In this document: positions 45,761 to 54,288 of the stretch, piece by piece
How the letters are laid out: the number at the start of each line of letters is the position of its first letter
Numbering within the stretch: position 1 is the stretch's first letter
Source of the DNA: Microbulbifer marinus
GTDB taxonomy: Bacteria > Pseudomonadota > Gammaproteobacteria > Pseudomonadales > Cellvibrionaceae
DNA: 64,000 nucleotides
NCBI RefSeq assembly: GCF_900107725.1
Contig: NZ_FNQO01000004.1
Coordinates: 62,001 to 126,000 of the forward strand
Reading direction: 5' to 3'
The notes under the pieces: generated by a model
Database searches by the model: none
Told to the model about the DNA's origin: nothing
What the model saw: the letters and a program-made list of their open reading frames with translations, nothing else
Position numbers and translations under genes: made by a program

Positions 45761-46612
45761 TTACTCGCCTCCCGCCTGTATCGCAAACACCCCGCCGGTG
45801 GGATCGGCGACGATGGCGATATCCGCATTCAAGTCGCCCTTCATCGGCGGGATCAGGATTCTGCCACCGTTTTTCACTACTTTGCGCGCGGTCGCATGAA
45901 CGTTTCTGACCTTCATATACAGCAGCCAGTTCGAATCGACATCGGCCAGCGGCGTGCGCAGGATAGTGGCGCGGGCAACGCCGTCACGGCCGAGGATTCT
46001 GTAGTCCTGACCCTGTTGGCCCCTGCGCGTGACCGCCTTGTAACCGACAACCTTGTCGTAAAATTGCACCGTGGCATCGGGGCGCTCAGTCCACAATTCC
46101 GGCCACAGCCACTCGTTGTTGCGCGCCGGGCCATCCGCCGGGTCGCCGTTTTCATTGCGCAGCAGCATGACCACGGCACCGTTCGGGTCCTCGATCACCG
46201 CCGCACGGCCGATACCCGGCACATTCTGCGCGGGTTCGATGACCTTGCCACCATTGCCCGTCGCAGCTCTGACAGCTGCATCCACGTCGGTCACCGAGAT
46301 GGAGGGCAGCCAGATGGAACCATCCTGCGGCACCCCTGCGCCGGTGTAGGTAGCCAGCGTCGCGACCGGCTCGCCACGCACAAAAGCATCGATATAACCC
46401 TCGGCGTCGTTACGCCGGAGCTGCCAACCGAACACCTGGCTGTAGAAGTTGGCGGCGGCATTCAGATTGGTCGTCAGCAGGTCGGCGCGCACTATCTTGC
46501 CGGGCAAATAAGTGGCGGCCGCCAGCGGTGGCGCCTGCACGGCGGCAAGCAGCAGTGCCGCGATCGCCATAAATCGTCGCGGCCACTGGCGGTACGGATG
46601 AGTGGCGTCCAT
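45761..46612 (-). CDS. Exported double-VOC (glyoxalase-like) protein
   Basis: Protein of 283 aa with signal peptide (to PLAAA). Two vicinal-oxygen-chelate modules: first KIVRADLLTTNLNAAANFYSQVFGWQ to VIEDPNGAVVMLLRN, second NEWLWPELWTERPDATVQFYDKVVGYK to VADPTGGVFAIQ. Such proteins bind a metal and act as dioxygenases, glyoxalases or binding proteins; which one is not clear. ATG 46612 has GGAGG upstream. Unusual in being exported. Confidence 0.85.
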   Translation of the reverse strand: MDATHPYRQWPRRFMAIAALLLAAVQAPPLAAATYLPGKIVRADLLTTNLNAAANFYSQVFGWQLRRNDAEGYIDAFVRGEPVATLATYTGAGVPQDGSIWLPSISVTDVDAAVRAATGNGGKVIEPAQNVPGIGRAAVIEDPNGAVVMLLRNENGDPADGPARNNEWLWPELWTERPDATVQFYDKVVGYKAVTRRGQQGQDYRILGRDGVARATILRTPLADVDSNWLLYMKVRNVHATARKVVKNGGRILIPPMKGDLNADIAIVADPTGGVFAIQAGGE

Positions 46613-46800
46613 ATATGCCTCCAGAATGACTCTCGGCGCAAAGCACAGCATTAGGTATAGACGGTGGGGGAGGCGAGCACAATAACGTCACTCGGCTGAC
46701 GCCCGGGCGCGGAAACGCTTTATACGAGAGAAAAATACGGAGATATCGTGGAGGTCGGAAGCGCCGCCGCGATGGCGCGACGGCAATCAACGAACGGCGA

Positions 46801-47946
46801 TTACATCCAAGCGAGGCTGGTCAGAACGGTAAGGGTTGCGCCGAATGCCAGCAGTAACGAATAGATGACTCCCAGCACGTAAAACTTCACCAGGGTCATT
46901 GCCCAGCCCTGAGCGTAAACGCGTTTCTGCATCAGCAACAGGTAGAGTGGCATCCACAGGCACAGGAGCAAGATCGCCCAGCTGCACAGTGAATCGATAA
47001 TGGAATAGGCCTGCAGCCACTCCTGGATGTCTATCAACAGTGTTACCAGCAGCACCGCCAGGCACAGGAAGGCGTGGCTGTGCAGCGCCACTATCAAATG
47101 TTCCATATACAGCCGCCGCTGGAACAGGTACAGCAACCACAATATCAATGCGAACAATGGCAGGAGTAAAAACAGCGTCGCCGGGATGGCGCTGAGAAAA
47201 GCATCCTTGAAGCGATTTGGATCCTCTTTCATCACCTTGATATTGTCATTGGCCCTTACCGCCCGCGCCGTGAGCCAGTCGTTGACGGCGGCGGGCAGGC
47301 CAGCGATATTCACCGGCTGCACACGGGGGTCCCAGCAACTGTCACTGAGGCCGACCAGGCAAAATTCTCCGCTGATGGAAGCTTGCTCCGACAACTCGAC
47401 GGCGGGCACTTTGCCCTGTAACACCGCGATGCGCTCTTCGGCCTGTTGGCGCACCTCCGTCTCGGCGATTTTCAGCGCATCCAACGCGGGGGAATTTTCG
47501 TCACTCTCTTCAATGGCCTGCCGCAGCTCGTGCAGTGTCTGGTCGCGCAACCGCTGCACTTCCTCTACCGATTCCGCCTTGGCAATTTGACTGCTGATAA
47601 CATTGATGTCCCAGTCGCTGCTCAGCTGCACGATAAAGAACGTGGTCAGACACAGGAATATAAACAGCCGCACCGGGCTGACGTAGCGCACCCGGCGCCC
47701 GGCCAGATATTCCGCGGTCAGGTAGCCCGGCCGCGACACCAGCGGGCCGAGCGTACGCGTCAGGCGGGAATCCAGTGCCAGCAGCGTGTCAAAAAAGTCG
47801 CCGACAATGCTGGAGAATTGCCGCACCAAACCTTTCACCGGCTGCCCACAGGCATAACAGTGGGGGCCGAGAAGTTGAGTGCCGCAGTTGGCGCACTGCG
47901 CCGGAAGTTTGGCGGGAGAGCCCGCGGTATCAGATGAACTGGTCAA
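46801..47946 (-). CDS. DUF3667 family membrane protein
   Basis: Protein of 381 aa. It starts with a zinc-ribbon-like CANCGTQLLGPHCYACGQPVKG, then FFDTLLALDSRLTRTLGPLVSRPGYLTAEYLAGRRVRYVSPVRLFIFL, the DUF3667 signature. Long polar region (about 125-240) and four C-terminal membrane helices follow. Function unknown. The start is uncertain: TTG 47946 gives the complete zinc ribbon but no strong ribosome-binding site. Confidence 0.85.
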   Translation of the reverse strand: MTSSSDTAGSPAKLPAQCANCGTQLLGPHCYACGQPVKGLVRQFSSIVGDFFDTLLALDSRLTRTLGPLVSRPGYLTAEYLAGRRVRYVSPVRLFIFLCLTTFFIVQLSSDWDINVISSQIAKAESVEEVQRLRDQTLHELRQAIEESDENSPALDALKIAETEVRQQAEERIAVLQGKVPAVELSEQASISGEFCLVGLSDSCWDPRVQPVNIAGLPAAVNDWLTARAVRANDNIKVMKEDPNRFKDAFLSAIPATLFLLLPLFALILWLLYLFQRRLYMEHLIVALHSHAFLCLAVLLVTLLIDIQEWLQAYSIIDSLCSWAILLLCLWMPLYLLLMQKRVYAQGWAMTLVKFYVLGVIYSLLLAFGATLTVLTSLAWM

Positions 47947-48231
47947 TTTTCTAGTTATCGTTATTTCACTGACAGGGAAACCGGCGCTAGCAAAGCGGAC
48001 TTTGCGCCTGACTTTGCGTCTATTTGCGCCTATGAGGCGCGCCGGAGATTGTTATGTCGTCGATATTAGCGCGATTTTGCGATGAAGCATACCGCGCCAA
48101 CAATCACCAATGTTGCCGGCGGCCATTCGGCTACCTGGAGGCTGCCGGAGTGCCTTCGCTAGGGGGTATTGGACGGGCACCGCATCCATGACAAGGGATA
48201 CGGTGCCGTCTCGCGTCCAGCTTACTGTTAC
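47947..48231. other. Intergenic stretch between DUF3667 gene and M17 aminopeptidase gene
   Basis: About 285 bases; both neighbours are on the minus strand. No gene, palindrome or terminator with a T-run found. Confidence 0.35.
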
Positions 48232-49539
48232 TCAGCTTTCCTGCAGGAAGCGCGCAATCGTGCGCAGGCCGTGGCCCTTGGCACCCTGGGCCCAGAGATC
48301 ATTGGCACCCGGCTGGTAGGAACCGGACAGGTCCATATGCACCCAGTTGCGGCCCTGGTCACGCACAAAGCGGGCCAGGAAGGCCGCCGCGGTTGAGGCG
48401 CCGGGGCTGCCGTCGATGCCGACATTGGCGATCTCGGCGAAGCCGGACGGTATCTGCTCCAGGTGGAACGGCTCCAGCGGCAGACGCCAGGCTTTTTCGT
48501 TTTCCGCCGCGGCGGCATCCAGCACTTTCTGTGCGGTGTCGTCCTCGAAGCTGAGCACCGAGTTGTAATCGCGCCCCACCGCCATCTTGGCGGCGCCGGT
48601 CAGCGTGGCGGCGTCGAGAATCCAGCGCGGCTCCTGCTCCGAGGCCGCGATCAGGCCGTCCGCCAGCACCAGCCGTCCTTCGGCGTCGGTGTTCAGGATC
48701 TCCACGGTAACGCCGTTCTTGTACTTGATGATATCCCCCAGCTTGTAGGCGTGGCCGGAGATCAGGTTTTCCGCACAGCACAGGTAAAGCTTGACCCGCT
48801 TCTGCAGGCCGCGCGCGATCGCCAGCGCCAGGCCACCGGTGACCATCGCCGCGCCGCCCATATCGGACTTCATCGTCGCCATGCCGGCAGACGGCTTGAT
48901 GCTGTAGCCGCCGGAATCGAAGGTAATGCCCTTGCCCACCAGGCAGATATCCACCGGCGCGTCGTCACCGGAAGGGTGGGAGCCTTCAGCGCCGGGGTTA
49001 TAGTCCAGTTGCAGCATCACCGGCTCGCGCACGCTGCCGCGGCCGACATTGTGAATACCGACAAAGCCCTCGGTCAGCAGATCGTCGCCGGCGATGATCT
49101 TGTAGCTGACCGCATCCGGCGCCAGCTTCTGTAGCATTTCCGCTGCGCTCTCCGCCAGTACCCGCGGTGACACCTCGTCCGGTGTGCCGTTGGTGATTTC
49201 CCGCACCCAGCGCGCCGCTGTCTCGCGAGCATTGAGCTCTTTCAGTTCCGCTGCCTTTTCCGTGCCCCAGTCGAGCCGGTTGTCGTTGCGCGGATTGAAG
49301 TAACCGGCCCAGAAGGCCCAGCGGCGCTCCAGATCCCAGCCGTCGCCGCTGAGTTCCACGGCGGATATTCCCATGCCGTCCAGTCGGCGCGCCGCGCGCT
49401 GGGCCGCGACCAGCGGCGCACCGGTGGCCTTGGTCGCGTGCACTGTGGCGCCACGACTGGTAAAGCTCAATAGCGCCTTCTCACCCCAGGCATCCGTCGC
49501 TGCGGATTCAACCAACTGGACCTGCATTGCCTTAGTCAT
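48232..49539 (-). CDS. M17-family leucyl aminopeptidase (PepB/PepA-like)
   Basis: Protein of 435 aa. The C-terminal catalytic domain has the two-metal site: VGKGITFDSGGYSIKPSAGMATMKSDMGGAA and the signature NTDAEGRLVLADGLI. The N-terminal domain is shorter than in PepA, fitting PepB-like enzymes. A cytoplasmic exopeptidase removing N-terminal residues from peptides. Starts MTKAMQVQLVESAATDAWGE. Single gene, divergent from the zinc-finger/TPR protein. Confidence 0.94.
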   Translation of the reverse strand: MTKAMQVQLVESAATDAWGEKALLSFTSRGATVHATKATGAPLVAAQRAARRLDGMGISAVELSGDGWDLERRWAFWAGYFNPRNDNRLDWGTEKAAELKELNARETAARWVREITNGTPDEVSPRVLAESAAEMLQKLAPDAVSYKIIAGDDLLTEGFVGIHNVGRGSVREPVMLQLDYNPGAEGSHPSGDDAPVDICLVGKGITFDSGGYSIKPSAGMATMKSDMGGAAMVTGGLALAIARGLQKRVKLYLCCAENLISGHAYKLGDIIKYKNGVTVEILNTDAEGRLVLADGLIAASEQEPRWILDAATLTGAAKMAVGRDYNSVLSFEDDTAQKVLDAAAAENEKAWRLPLEPFHLEQIPSGFAEIANVGIDGSPGASTAAAFLARFVRDQGRNWVHMDLSGSYQPGANDLWAQGAKGHGLRTIARFLQES

Positions 49540-49691
49540 ACAACACCTTCTTTTGAAAACTCTTGTGCGAATTATGTGTGCAATCCGCCGGCATTCTAAC
49601 AGGCCGCCACGATTGCACCGATGTTTGCGCCGCCAGGACCGCCGCGGATAAACTGGCGGCCAGGGAATAACAAAAGCATAGGGAAGTGATC

Positions 49692-51110
49692 ATGGCCGAA
49701 TCCTGCAATTACCACTCCAGCGCCGAGGCCGCCTGGTTGTGCGAGCCCTGCAGCCGCCACTACTGCGGCGACTGCATACCCGGCGCAAGCGCCAATTATC
49801 ACAACGGCCGCCCCGATTGCCCCCTGTGTCGCAAACCGATCGACTATATCGGCGCCAGTAACAGCGCCAAGCCCTTCTGGCAGATGGGTCTCTTCTACTT
49901 CAGGTACGCACTGCAGTCCGGACCGCTGACGGTGCTGGCGCTGGCCACCGGCGCCAGCCTGCTGATCTCCGGGCTCGGCATACTGTCATTGGTACTGTTG
50001 CTGGCCACCGTCGCGCTGGTCACCCGCTACAACCTGCTGGTGATCGAGCGGCTCGCCGAGGGCCAACTGCAGGCGCCGGCCTTCGGCGACGCCCTGGACG
50101 GCAACAGCGCACCGCTGTTCGTCAAGGTCATCGGCATGACACTGATTGCCGGCTTCGTCGGCTACCAGTTTATGAAACTCGGCAGCGGCGCCCTGCAGCT
50201 CTATTCCATCGCGCTGTCGCTGCTGGCGCCGGCGGCGATGATCGTGCTGGCACTGGAGAAGAGTCTGCGCGCGGCCATCAATCCGCTGAAGCTGCTGCAG
50301 TTCACCCTGATCATCGGCTGGCCCTACTGGCTGCTGTGGCTCGCCACCAGCGCCGTCTCCGCCGCACCCGGCTACCTGTTGCTGCTGGTCGGCGACAAGC
50401 TGCCACCCTGGGCCATAGTTCCGGTCGTGGCGGCCAGCACCAGCTATTTCTATATCGTCACCAGCGCGATGATGGGCTATATCTGTCTCGCGCGGCAGCA
50501 GCGCCTGGGTATCACCGCCGCGCACGATGACGAAGACAGCTACCTAGAAGAAAAGGAGTTCGAACGCGCCCGCGCGCTGGCGGAAGTGCAGATACTGATG
50601 CGCGAAGGCGATTTCAAGACCGCGCGCCGCACTTTGGTGGATTGCCTGCGCCGCTACCCGGACGATATCGCGCTGAACGAGCGCTACTACCGCCTGTTAC
50701 TCGCGTCCCAGGACAAGAAGGCGCTGCGCGAACTGGGCCCGCACCTGCTGGAAAAGTTCGTGCGCATGGACCGCGCGCACAAGGCGGCGGAACTCTACCT
50801 GGCCACCGACCCGCTGCCCACCATCGACAAATCCCATCTGCGCCACGGCCTGGCGGAAGCGCTGTACCGCCAGCAGAAATACCGCCCGGCGGCGCAACTG
50901 CTGAACAACCTGCACAAGGAAGACTGGGACTACCGCCACCTCGACGCGGCCTATCTGCTGCTGGCACAGATCTATATCGACGGTTTTAACCGCGAGGATC
51001 TGGCGAGAAAACTGCTGGCCTATGTAAAGCAGAAGTTTCCGAATAGCAGCCTGCGCAAGCAGGTGGATACGCTGGAGGAGATTCTTCAGGGTGCACAGGT
51101 GGCTGGCTGA
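49692..51110 (+). CDS. B-box-like zinc finger, multi-helix membrane protein with TPR-like tail
   Basis: Protein of 472 aa. N-terminal Cys/His cluster CNYHSSAEAAWLCEPCSRHYCGDC and DCPLCRKP (residues 4-50) is zinc-ribbon/B-box-like. Five to six membrane helices occupy about 75-275. The C-terminal 190 residues are helical with TPR-like pairs (FKTARRTLVDCLRRYPDDIALNERYYRLL). ATG 49692 has GGGAAG 5 bp upstream. Function unknown; membrane scaffold or secretion helper are guesses. The second cassette array begins 128 bp after its stop. Confidence 0.75.
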   Translation: MAESCNYHSSAEAAWLCEPCSRHYCGDCIPGASANYHNGRPDCPLCRKPIDYIGASNSAKPFWQMGLFYFRYALQSGPLTVLALATGASLLISGLGILSLVLLLATVALVTRYNLLVIERLAEGQLQAPAFGDALDGNSAPLFVKVIGMTLIAGFVGYQFMKLGSGALQLYSIALSLLAPAAMIVLALEKSLRAAINPLKLLQFTLIIGWPYWLLWLATSAVSAAPGYLLLLVGDKLPPWAIVPVVAASTSYFYIVTSAMMGYICLARQQRLGITAAHDDEDSYLEEKEFERARALAEVQILMREGDFKTARRTLVDCLRRYPDDIALNERYYRLLLASQDKKALRELGPHLLEKFVRMDRAHKAAELYLATDPLPTIDKSHLRHGLAEALYRQQKYRPAAQLLNNLHKEDWDYRHLDAAYLLLAQIYIDGFNREDLARKLLAYVKQKFPNSSLRKQVDTLEEILQGAQVAG

Positions 51111-51146
51111 TCGTTCTGCGGAGGACAGCGCGGGGCAAACATTCGC

Positions 51147-51202
51147 ATGGTCATATCTGACCATTTCTGGGTATATATGGACTCCCGTGGTCATATATAC
51201 CC
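51147..51202. repeat. Two palindromes just left of array 2
   Basis: ATGGTCATATCTGACCAT (51147-51164) and GGGTATATATG...CATATATACCC (51169-51202, 12-nt loop). Both are perfect or near-perfect inverted repeats, rich in TATA. No T-run, so terminator function is doubtful; they may be an operator or a recombination-associated structure. Confidence 0.6.
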
Positions 51203-51211
51203 ACATATCCA

Positions 51212-51243
51212 GATATAACCATGCTTTTGAATAAACTGTTATG
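51212..51243 (+). repeat. Array-start motif, copy 2
   Basis: GATATAA, GCTTTTGAATAAA (51223-51235) and CTGTTATG (51236-51243). Matches 17791-17827 apart from one A and a shorter gap after GATATAA. Confidence 0.6.
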
Positions 51244-51282
51244 TTTCCGAGTGCGAAGTTGCAATAAAATTTAAGGAATAGG

Positions 51283-51561
51283 ATGAGTAAGCAGCAAGAG
51301 ATTTTAGGGAAAATACAGGAAATCTTAGGAAGAGAACTCAGTGTATTTGAGGAGAGTGCGGTCAGTTCTTATGAGTTAATAAGTGATCTGCACATGAATA
51401 ACTTTAAAAAACTATCTGAGCATGGTCCTGAAATTTGCGTAAGTTATCTACGTTTCATCCTTGCAAGGCCTGATAGAAACATGAAGTCTTTTGTAAATAA
51501 TGTTGTTTTAGGTCAGTCTGATATAAGTTCCTGGAGGCAGGCACATTATCAAGAGTCATAA
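51283..51561 (+). CDS. Cassette gene I: small soluble protein of unknown function
   Basis: Protein of 92 aa, no signal peptide, mainly helical (QEILGKIQEILGRELSVFEESAVSSYELISDL). No family recognised. AAGGAATAGG before ATG gives a fair ribosome-binding site. First gene of array 2, 40 bp after the array-start motif. Confidence 0.6.
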   Translation: MSKQQEILGKIQEILGRELSVFEESAVSSYELISDLHMNNFKKLSEHGPEICVSYLRFILARPDRNMKSFVNNVVLGQSDISSWRQAHYQES

Positions 51562-51651
51562 ACATAACAAGCCGCAGCAATCGCTCCCGTTGGTCGCTGG
51601 GACAGCCAAAACGCTGCGCTTATCTGTCTGCCCCTGTGCGGGGCGTTAACA
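51562..51651 (+). repeat. attC site 9 (90 bp)
   Basis: ACATAAC to GTTAACA. Arms CAAGCCGCAGC and CCCCTGTGCGGGGCG; centre CCCGTTGGTCGCTGGGACAG. It is outside the long family. Confidence 0.7.
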
Positions 51652-51652
51652 C

Positions 51653-52114
51653 ATGAAATACATCGCAATTTTAAGCCTTTTGATTTTTAGCTCTTCAGCC
51701 CTAGCTACGAAGTGCTGGACCCAATCTCAAAATGAGTTGGTGGCAAAGAGCAACGGTAAAGATCCATTTGAATTTGCTATTGACCGAGCACAAATTGTTT
51801 TCGTGGGTAGAGCAAAAAGCGTCCAAAAAACAATCTATGAGGAAGTGGGTATTGAGCCGGTCGTTCTCCAGGTAGAGGCAAAATTTGATGTAAAAGAAAC
51901 TATCAAAGGTAACGTATCTAAAGAGTTAGTTACCAATAGCACTGATATTTGCGCATGCAAGTATCAGTTTGAACCCGGAATCACGTACTTAGTAGTGGGT
52001 GCCAAGTACGAAGATACATTGCAAGTTTATAGTTGCGAGTATATTGAGCCCGTAGCACAATCCAGGGTAGTAGAGGCCCGCAGGATCGTCGGTGTTAACA
52101 AAGCCAGGCAGTAA
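51653..52114 (+). CDS. Cassette gene J: exported Cys-containing protein, possible NTR/TIMP-like
   Basis: Protein of 153 aa with signal peptide (MKYIAILSLLIFSSSALA). Cys residues at TKCWTQ, DICACKY and YSCEY, and the pattern AIDRAQIVFVGRA ... VKETIKGNVSKELV ... ITYLVVGAKYED resemble the netrin/TIMP-like fold; cassette gene A in array 1 shares the pattern. ATG follows the attC 9 core directly (GTTAACACATG), leaving no room for a ribosome-binding site. Its last codons (GVNKARQ) are read from the attC 10 sequence. Confidence 0.68.
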   Translation: MKYIAILSLLIFSSSALATKCWTQSQNELVAKSNGKDPFEFAIDRAQIVFVGRAKSVQKTIYEEVGIEPVVLQVEAKFDVKETIKGNVSKELVTNSTDICACKYQFEPGITYLVVGAKYEDTLQVYSCEYIEPVAQSRVVEARRIVGVNKARQ

Positions 52115-52237
52115 AGCTCCGGGCCTTCGGCCCTCCGCGGGACAGCTTACCTTATGCGCGTTTTGCACAGGTCGCTCCGCTCCCATTTTTGTGCAAAACG
52201 CGCATACGGTAAGCTGCCCCTGCTGACGGCGTTAGCT
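52093..52237 (+). repeat. attC site 10 (145 bp, long family)
   Basis: TGTTAAC to GTTAGCT. Shares CCTCCGCGGGACAG, TCGCTCCGCTCCCATTTTTG and the CCCCTGCTGACGGCGTTA arm with the long family; stem CTTATGCGCGTTTTGCAC pairs with GTGCAAAACGCGCATACG. Confidence 0.85.
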
Positions 52238-52251
52238 GCCTTAGGAAAGTC

Positions 52252-52566
52252 ATGTACGATAAAACTAGAAAAGAACTCATTCTGATGATTGAGCTTCTTG
52301 AAAACGACGAGAATCGATGGGCACAGTTCTTTAAAAAGGCTTTGGCTTTCTTTGATAACGGCGAGTATCAACGCTGTGCTGAAACCATACTTTCAGGTAG
52401 CGGCGGCATGGGTAGTCTTAATGATTTGGTTCTAGCTCAAACTACAGATCAGCATGGTAAGTTCCAACGAAAACCAAATTACGAAGAAATTAATAATCAA
52501 TATCAAGAGTTGCTGTCTTCGTTGTATGCTTTTTCTCGAGGTATGCGGCGTGCAGCTAACAAGTAA
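52252..52566 (+). CDS. Cassette gene K: small soluble protein (possibly DUF6966-like)
   Basis: Protein of 104 aa without signal. ELLENDENRWAQFFKKAL and SGSGGMGSLNDLVLAQ recall a small domain family of unknown function (DUF6966 style, moderate memory). The last residues AANK and the stop codon are read from the first box of attC 11. Nothing known about role. Confidence 0.6.
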   Translation: MYDKTRKELILMIELLENDENRWAQFFKKALAFFDNGEYQRCAETILSGSGGMGSLNDLVLAQTTDQHGKFQRKPNYEEINNQYQELLSSLYAFSRGMRRAANK

Positions 52567-52630
52567 AGGCACCGGGCGTCAAAACCGCCGCTTCGCTCAG
52601 GTTTTACCGCCGGTGCTTTAGGCGTTAGGC
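52554..52630 (+). repeat. attC site 11 (77 bp)
   Basis: AGCTAAC to GTTAGGC (perfect core). Compact: AAAGGCACCGGGCG pairs with CGCCGGTGCTTT; inner CAAAACCGCCGCTTCGCTCAGGTTTT. A textbook short attC. Confidence 0.88.
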
Positions 52631-52650
52631 ACATCAAGGAGTATTGAAGT

Positions 52651-52998
52651 ATGGATAGAGAGATAGAAGAAAGATTTCATAATGAAATGATGCATATCTA
52701 TCATTCAGCAGCGAACCTGAAACCTCCGTATCGAGCCAATCTTTTTCTACGAATGGTTCAGGAACATGGCGGTAAGGAGGCTGCCAATAGATTACTGGCT
52801 ACAACAGAACCTTCCCAGGGCTTTGCTGAGTTGTATCTTCGAGGGAAAGAAAATTTAAAACTAAGTGTAGAGTATCTGGTTTTGCAGAGACCCTGGTGCA
52901 CCTTATTTACCGAAGACCAGCTTAATACTGCACGGGATCGACTTAATAAAGTCGAGTGTCCATTGCCAGAAGATGACCAGGTTAGAGAGAATGCCTAA
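52651..52998 (+). CDS. Cassette gene L: small soluble protein of a cassette-borne family
   Basis: Protein of 115 aa, helical, no signal. NEMMHIYHSAANLKPPYRAN, FLRMVQEHGGKEAANRLL, PSQGFAELYLRGKENLKLSVEYLVL and LFTEDQLNTARDRL form a pattern I associate with hypothetical proteins found in integron cassettes and mobile regions. Strong AAGGAG ribosome-binding site, so it can be translated from any transcript. Function unknown. Confidence 0.68.
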   Translation: MDREIEERFHNEMMHIYHSAANLKPPYRANLFLRMVQEHGGKEAANRLLATTEPSQGFAELYLRGKENLKLSVEYLVLQRPWCTLFTEDQLNTARDRLNKVECPLPEDDQVRENA

Positions 52999-53097
52999 CA
53001 AATTGCTGCAGTCGGACTCGTTAAACTGTCACTTTTTTTGCCATAAGCCCGGAAAAACAAGCGCCAGTTTAACTAACCGCTGAGCAAGGTGTTATGT
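52993..53097 (+). repeat. attC site 12 (105 bp)
   Basis: GCCTAAC to GTTATGT. Outer arms AATTGCTGCAG and CGCTGAGCAA; central stem TCGTTAAACTG with CAGTTTAACTAA. Overlaps the stop of gene L. Confidence 0.75.
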
Positions 53098-53128
53098 GCT
53101 CCGCAACTAGAAGGTTTATCGCTTAGCT

Positions 53129-53380
53129 ATGACATATGTTTTTGAAATTCTGGCCGGCGCTTTACTACTTCATTTAGCGCTATGCGTTTTCTACACAAAA
53201 GAGCTGGTTGAGTATCCATTTTTAAATCGTATTGGAAAGGTCGTAAAAGGATCTATATTGTGGCTCTTACCATTGTTAGGCCCGATTTACATTTGGCATT
53301 ACTTAAGTCTAGGTCCGGTAGCCAACGATCAAGCTGATAATAGGTTTCAGGGTGAAGACTCGCATGCAGACCACTCATGA
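53129..53380 (+). CDS. Cassette gene M: two-helix membrane protein
   Basis: Protein of 83 aa with two membrane helices (about residues 4-21 and 41-60, the second GSILWLLPLLGPIYIWHYL). It resembles small inner-membrane proteins with a phospholipase-D-N-like helix pair, without catalytic features. No family assigned. Confidence 0.6.
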   Translation: MTYVFEILAGALLLHLALCVFYTKELVEYPFLNRIGKVVKGSILWLLPLLGPIYIWHYLSLGPVANDQADNRFQGEDSHADHS

Positions 53381-53383
53381 ATC

Positions 53384-53527
53384 ACATAACAAGCGCAAGC
53401 AGTGTGCTCCGGCCCTTCGGGCCTCCGCGGGACGCCCAGCGCTATGCGCATTTTGTGCGGGTCGCTTCGCTCCCAGTTTCGCACAAAATGCGCATAGCAT
53501 TGGTCGCCCCTGCTGCGGGCGTTATGT
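53384..53527 (+). repeat. attC site 13 (144 bp, long family)
   Basis: ACATAAC to GTTATGT. CGCAAGCAGTGTGCTCCGG, CTCCGCGGGACGCCCAGCG, centre GGTCGCTTCGCTCCCAG, stem GCTATGCGCATTTTGTGC with GCACAAAATGCGCATAGC. Confidence 0.88.
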
Positions 53528-53536
53528 GGCAGAGCA

Positions 53537-53923
53537 ATGAATAAAATAATAGTGATGCTCGGCATACTACTGATTTTTATTAGTGGCAATTTTTCAGCGA
53601 CGAGAGTATTCGGAGGACTAAATTATCCAATCGATGCTCTAGAGAAATGTATCGAAGGTTGGGTTGATCTAGAGTTTTCGATTACCGAGCAGGGCGAGAT
53701 CACCAATATAGTTGTTGTTGATTCTAAGCCTCATGGCATATTCGAAGACTCTGCAAAATCTGCGCTACTAAAGGCGTCAAAACAAGTACAAGATACTTAC
53801 AATGTTGATCCTAAAAGCAAAAAATTACAGCATAGAATTAGCTACGTAATAGACTGGGAGTGCGTCCCACATGACAAAGCCGGGCATCCGGGCCTGCGGC
53901 CCTCCGCGGGGCGTTATGTATAA
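53537..53923 (+). CDS. Cassette gene N: TonB C-terminal-like domain protein
   Basis: Protein of 128 aa. An N-terminal hydrophobic segment (residues 4-20) is followed by a TonB/TolA C-terminal-like domain: YPIDALEKCIEGWVDLEFSITEQGEITNIVVVDSKP and FEDSAKSALLKASKQ. It lacks the long Pro-rich stalk of TonB, so it is a minimal version. The tail after WECVPHD (KAGHPGLRPSAGRYV) is translated attC 14 sequence. It may bind a receptor TonB box or act independently. Confidence 0.72.
   Translation: MNKIIVMLGILLIFISGNFSATRVFGGLNYPIDALEKCIEGWVDLEFSITEQGEITNIVVVDSKPHGIFEDSAKSALLKASKQVQDTYNVDPKSKKLQHRISYVIDWECVPHDKAGHPGLRPSAGRYV
53869..53919 (+). repeat. attC site 14, shortened (51 bp)
   Basis: ACATGAC box, AAAGCCGGGCATCCGG, CCCTCCGCGGGG joined to CGTTATGT. 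Same kind of internal loss as site 7. Confidence 0.65.
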
Positions 53924-53934
53924 CGGAGAACTCA

Positions 53935-54288
53935 GTGTTTCGTACGATTTTTGAAAAAATATTTGGCTCTCGTCAGAGCATGCCGATAAAAAAGCCGTAT
54001 GAGTGGCATGGAACTGTTGAAAAAATACGTGCACATATCGGCAACCATAGTATCTATCTTGAATTACCCGGTGGCGGGTGGTGCAAACTTGAAGAAGCCA
54101 ACGAATCCACGGCTGCCACTGGTGTAGCGGTGGCTTATGTTGCCGAAGGTGTAGAGCCTTGGGATACAGAAGCTCCAGCTCGGCATATGGCCCAAACACT
54201 ATCTGCCCTGATTGGAAAAGAACTGCCTTATTATTTAAGTCGTGATTTTACGGGCTTCGTCGGATACTACGTGTATATCAACTCATAA
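53935..54288 (+). CDS. Cassette gene O: small protein of unknown function
   Basis: Protein of 117 aa without signal peptide. Sequence includes YEWHGTVEKIRAHIGNHSIYLELPGGGWCKLEE, which looks like a small beta-rich domain, and a C-terminal FTGFVGYYVYINS. GTG start with GGAGAA upstream. No family recognised. Confidence 0.6.
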   Translation: MFRTIFEKIFGSRQSMPIKKPYEWHGTVEKIRAHIGNHSIYLELPGGGWCKLEEANESTAATGVAVAYVAEGVEPWDTEAPARHMAQTLSALIGKELPYYLSRDFTGFVGYYVYINS

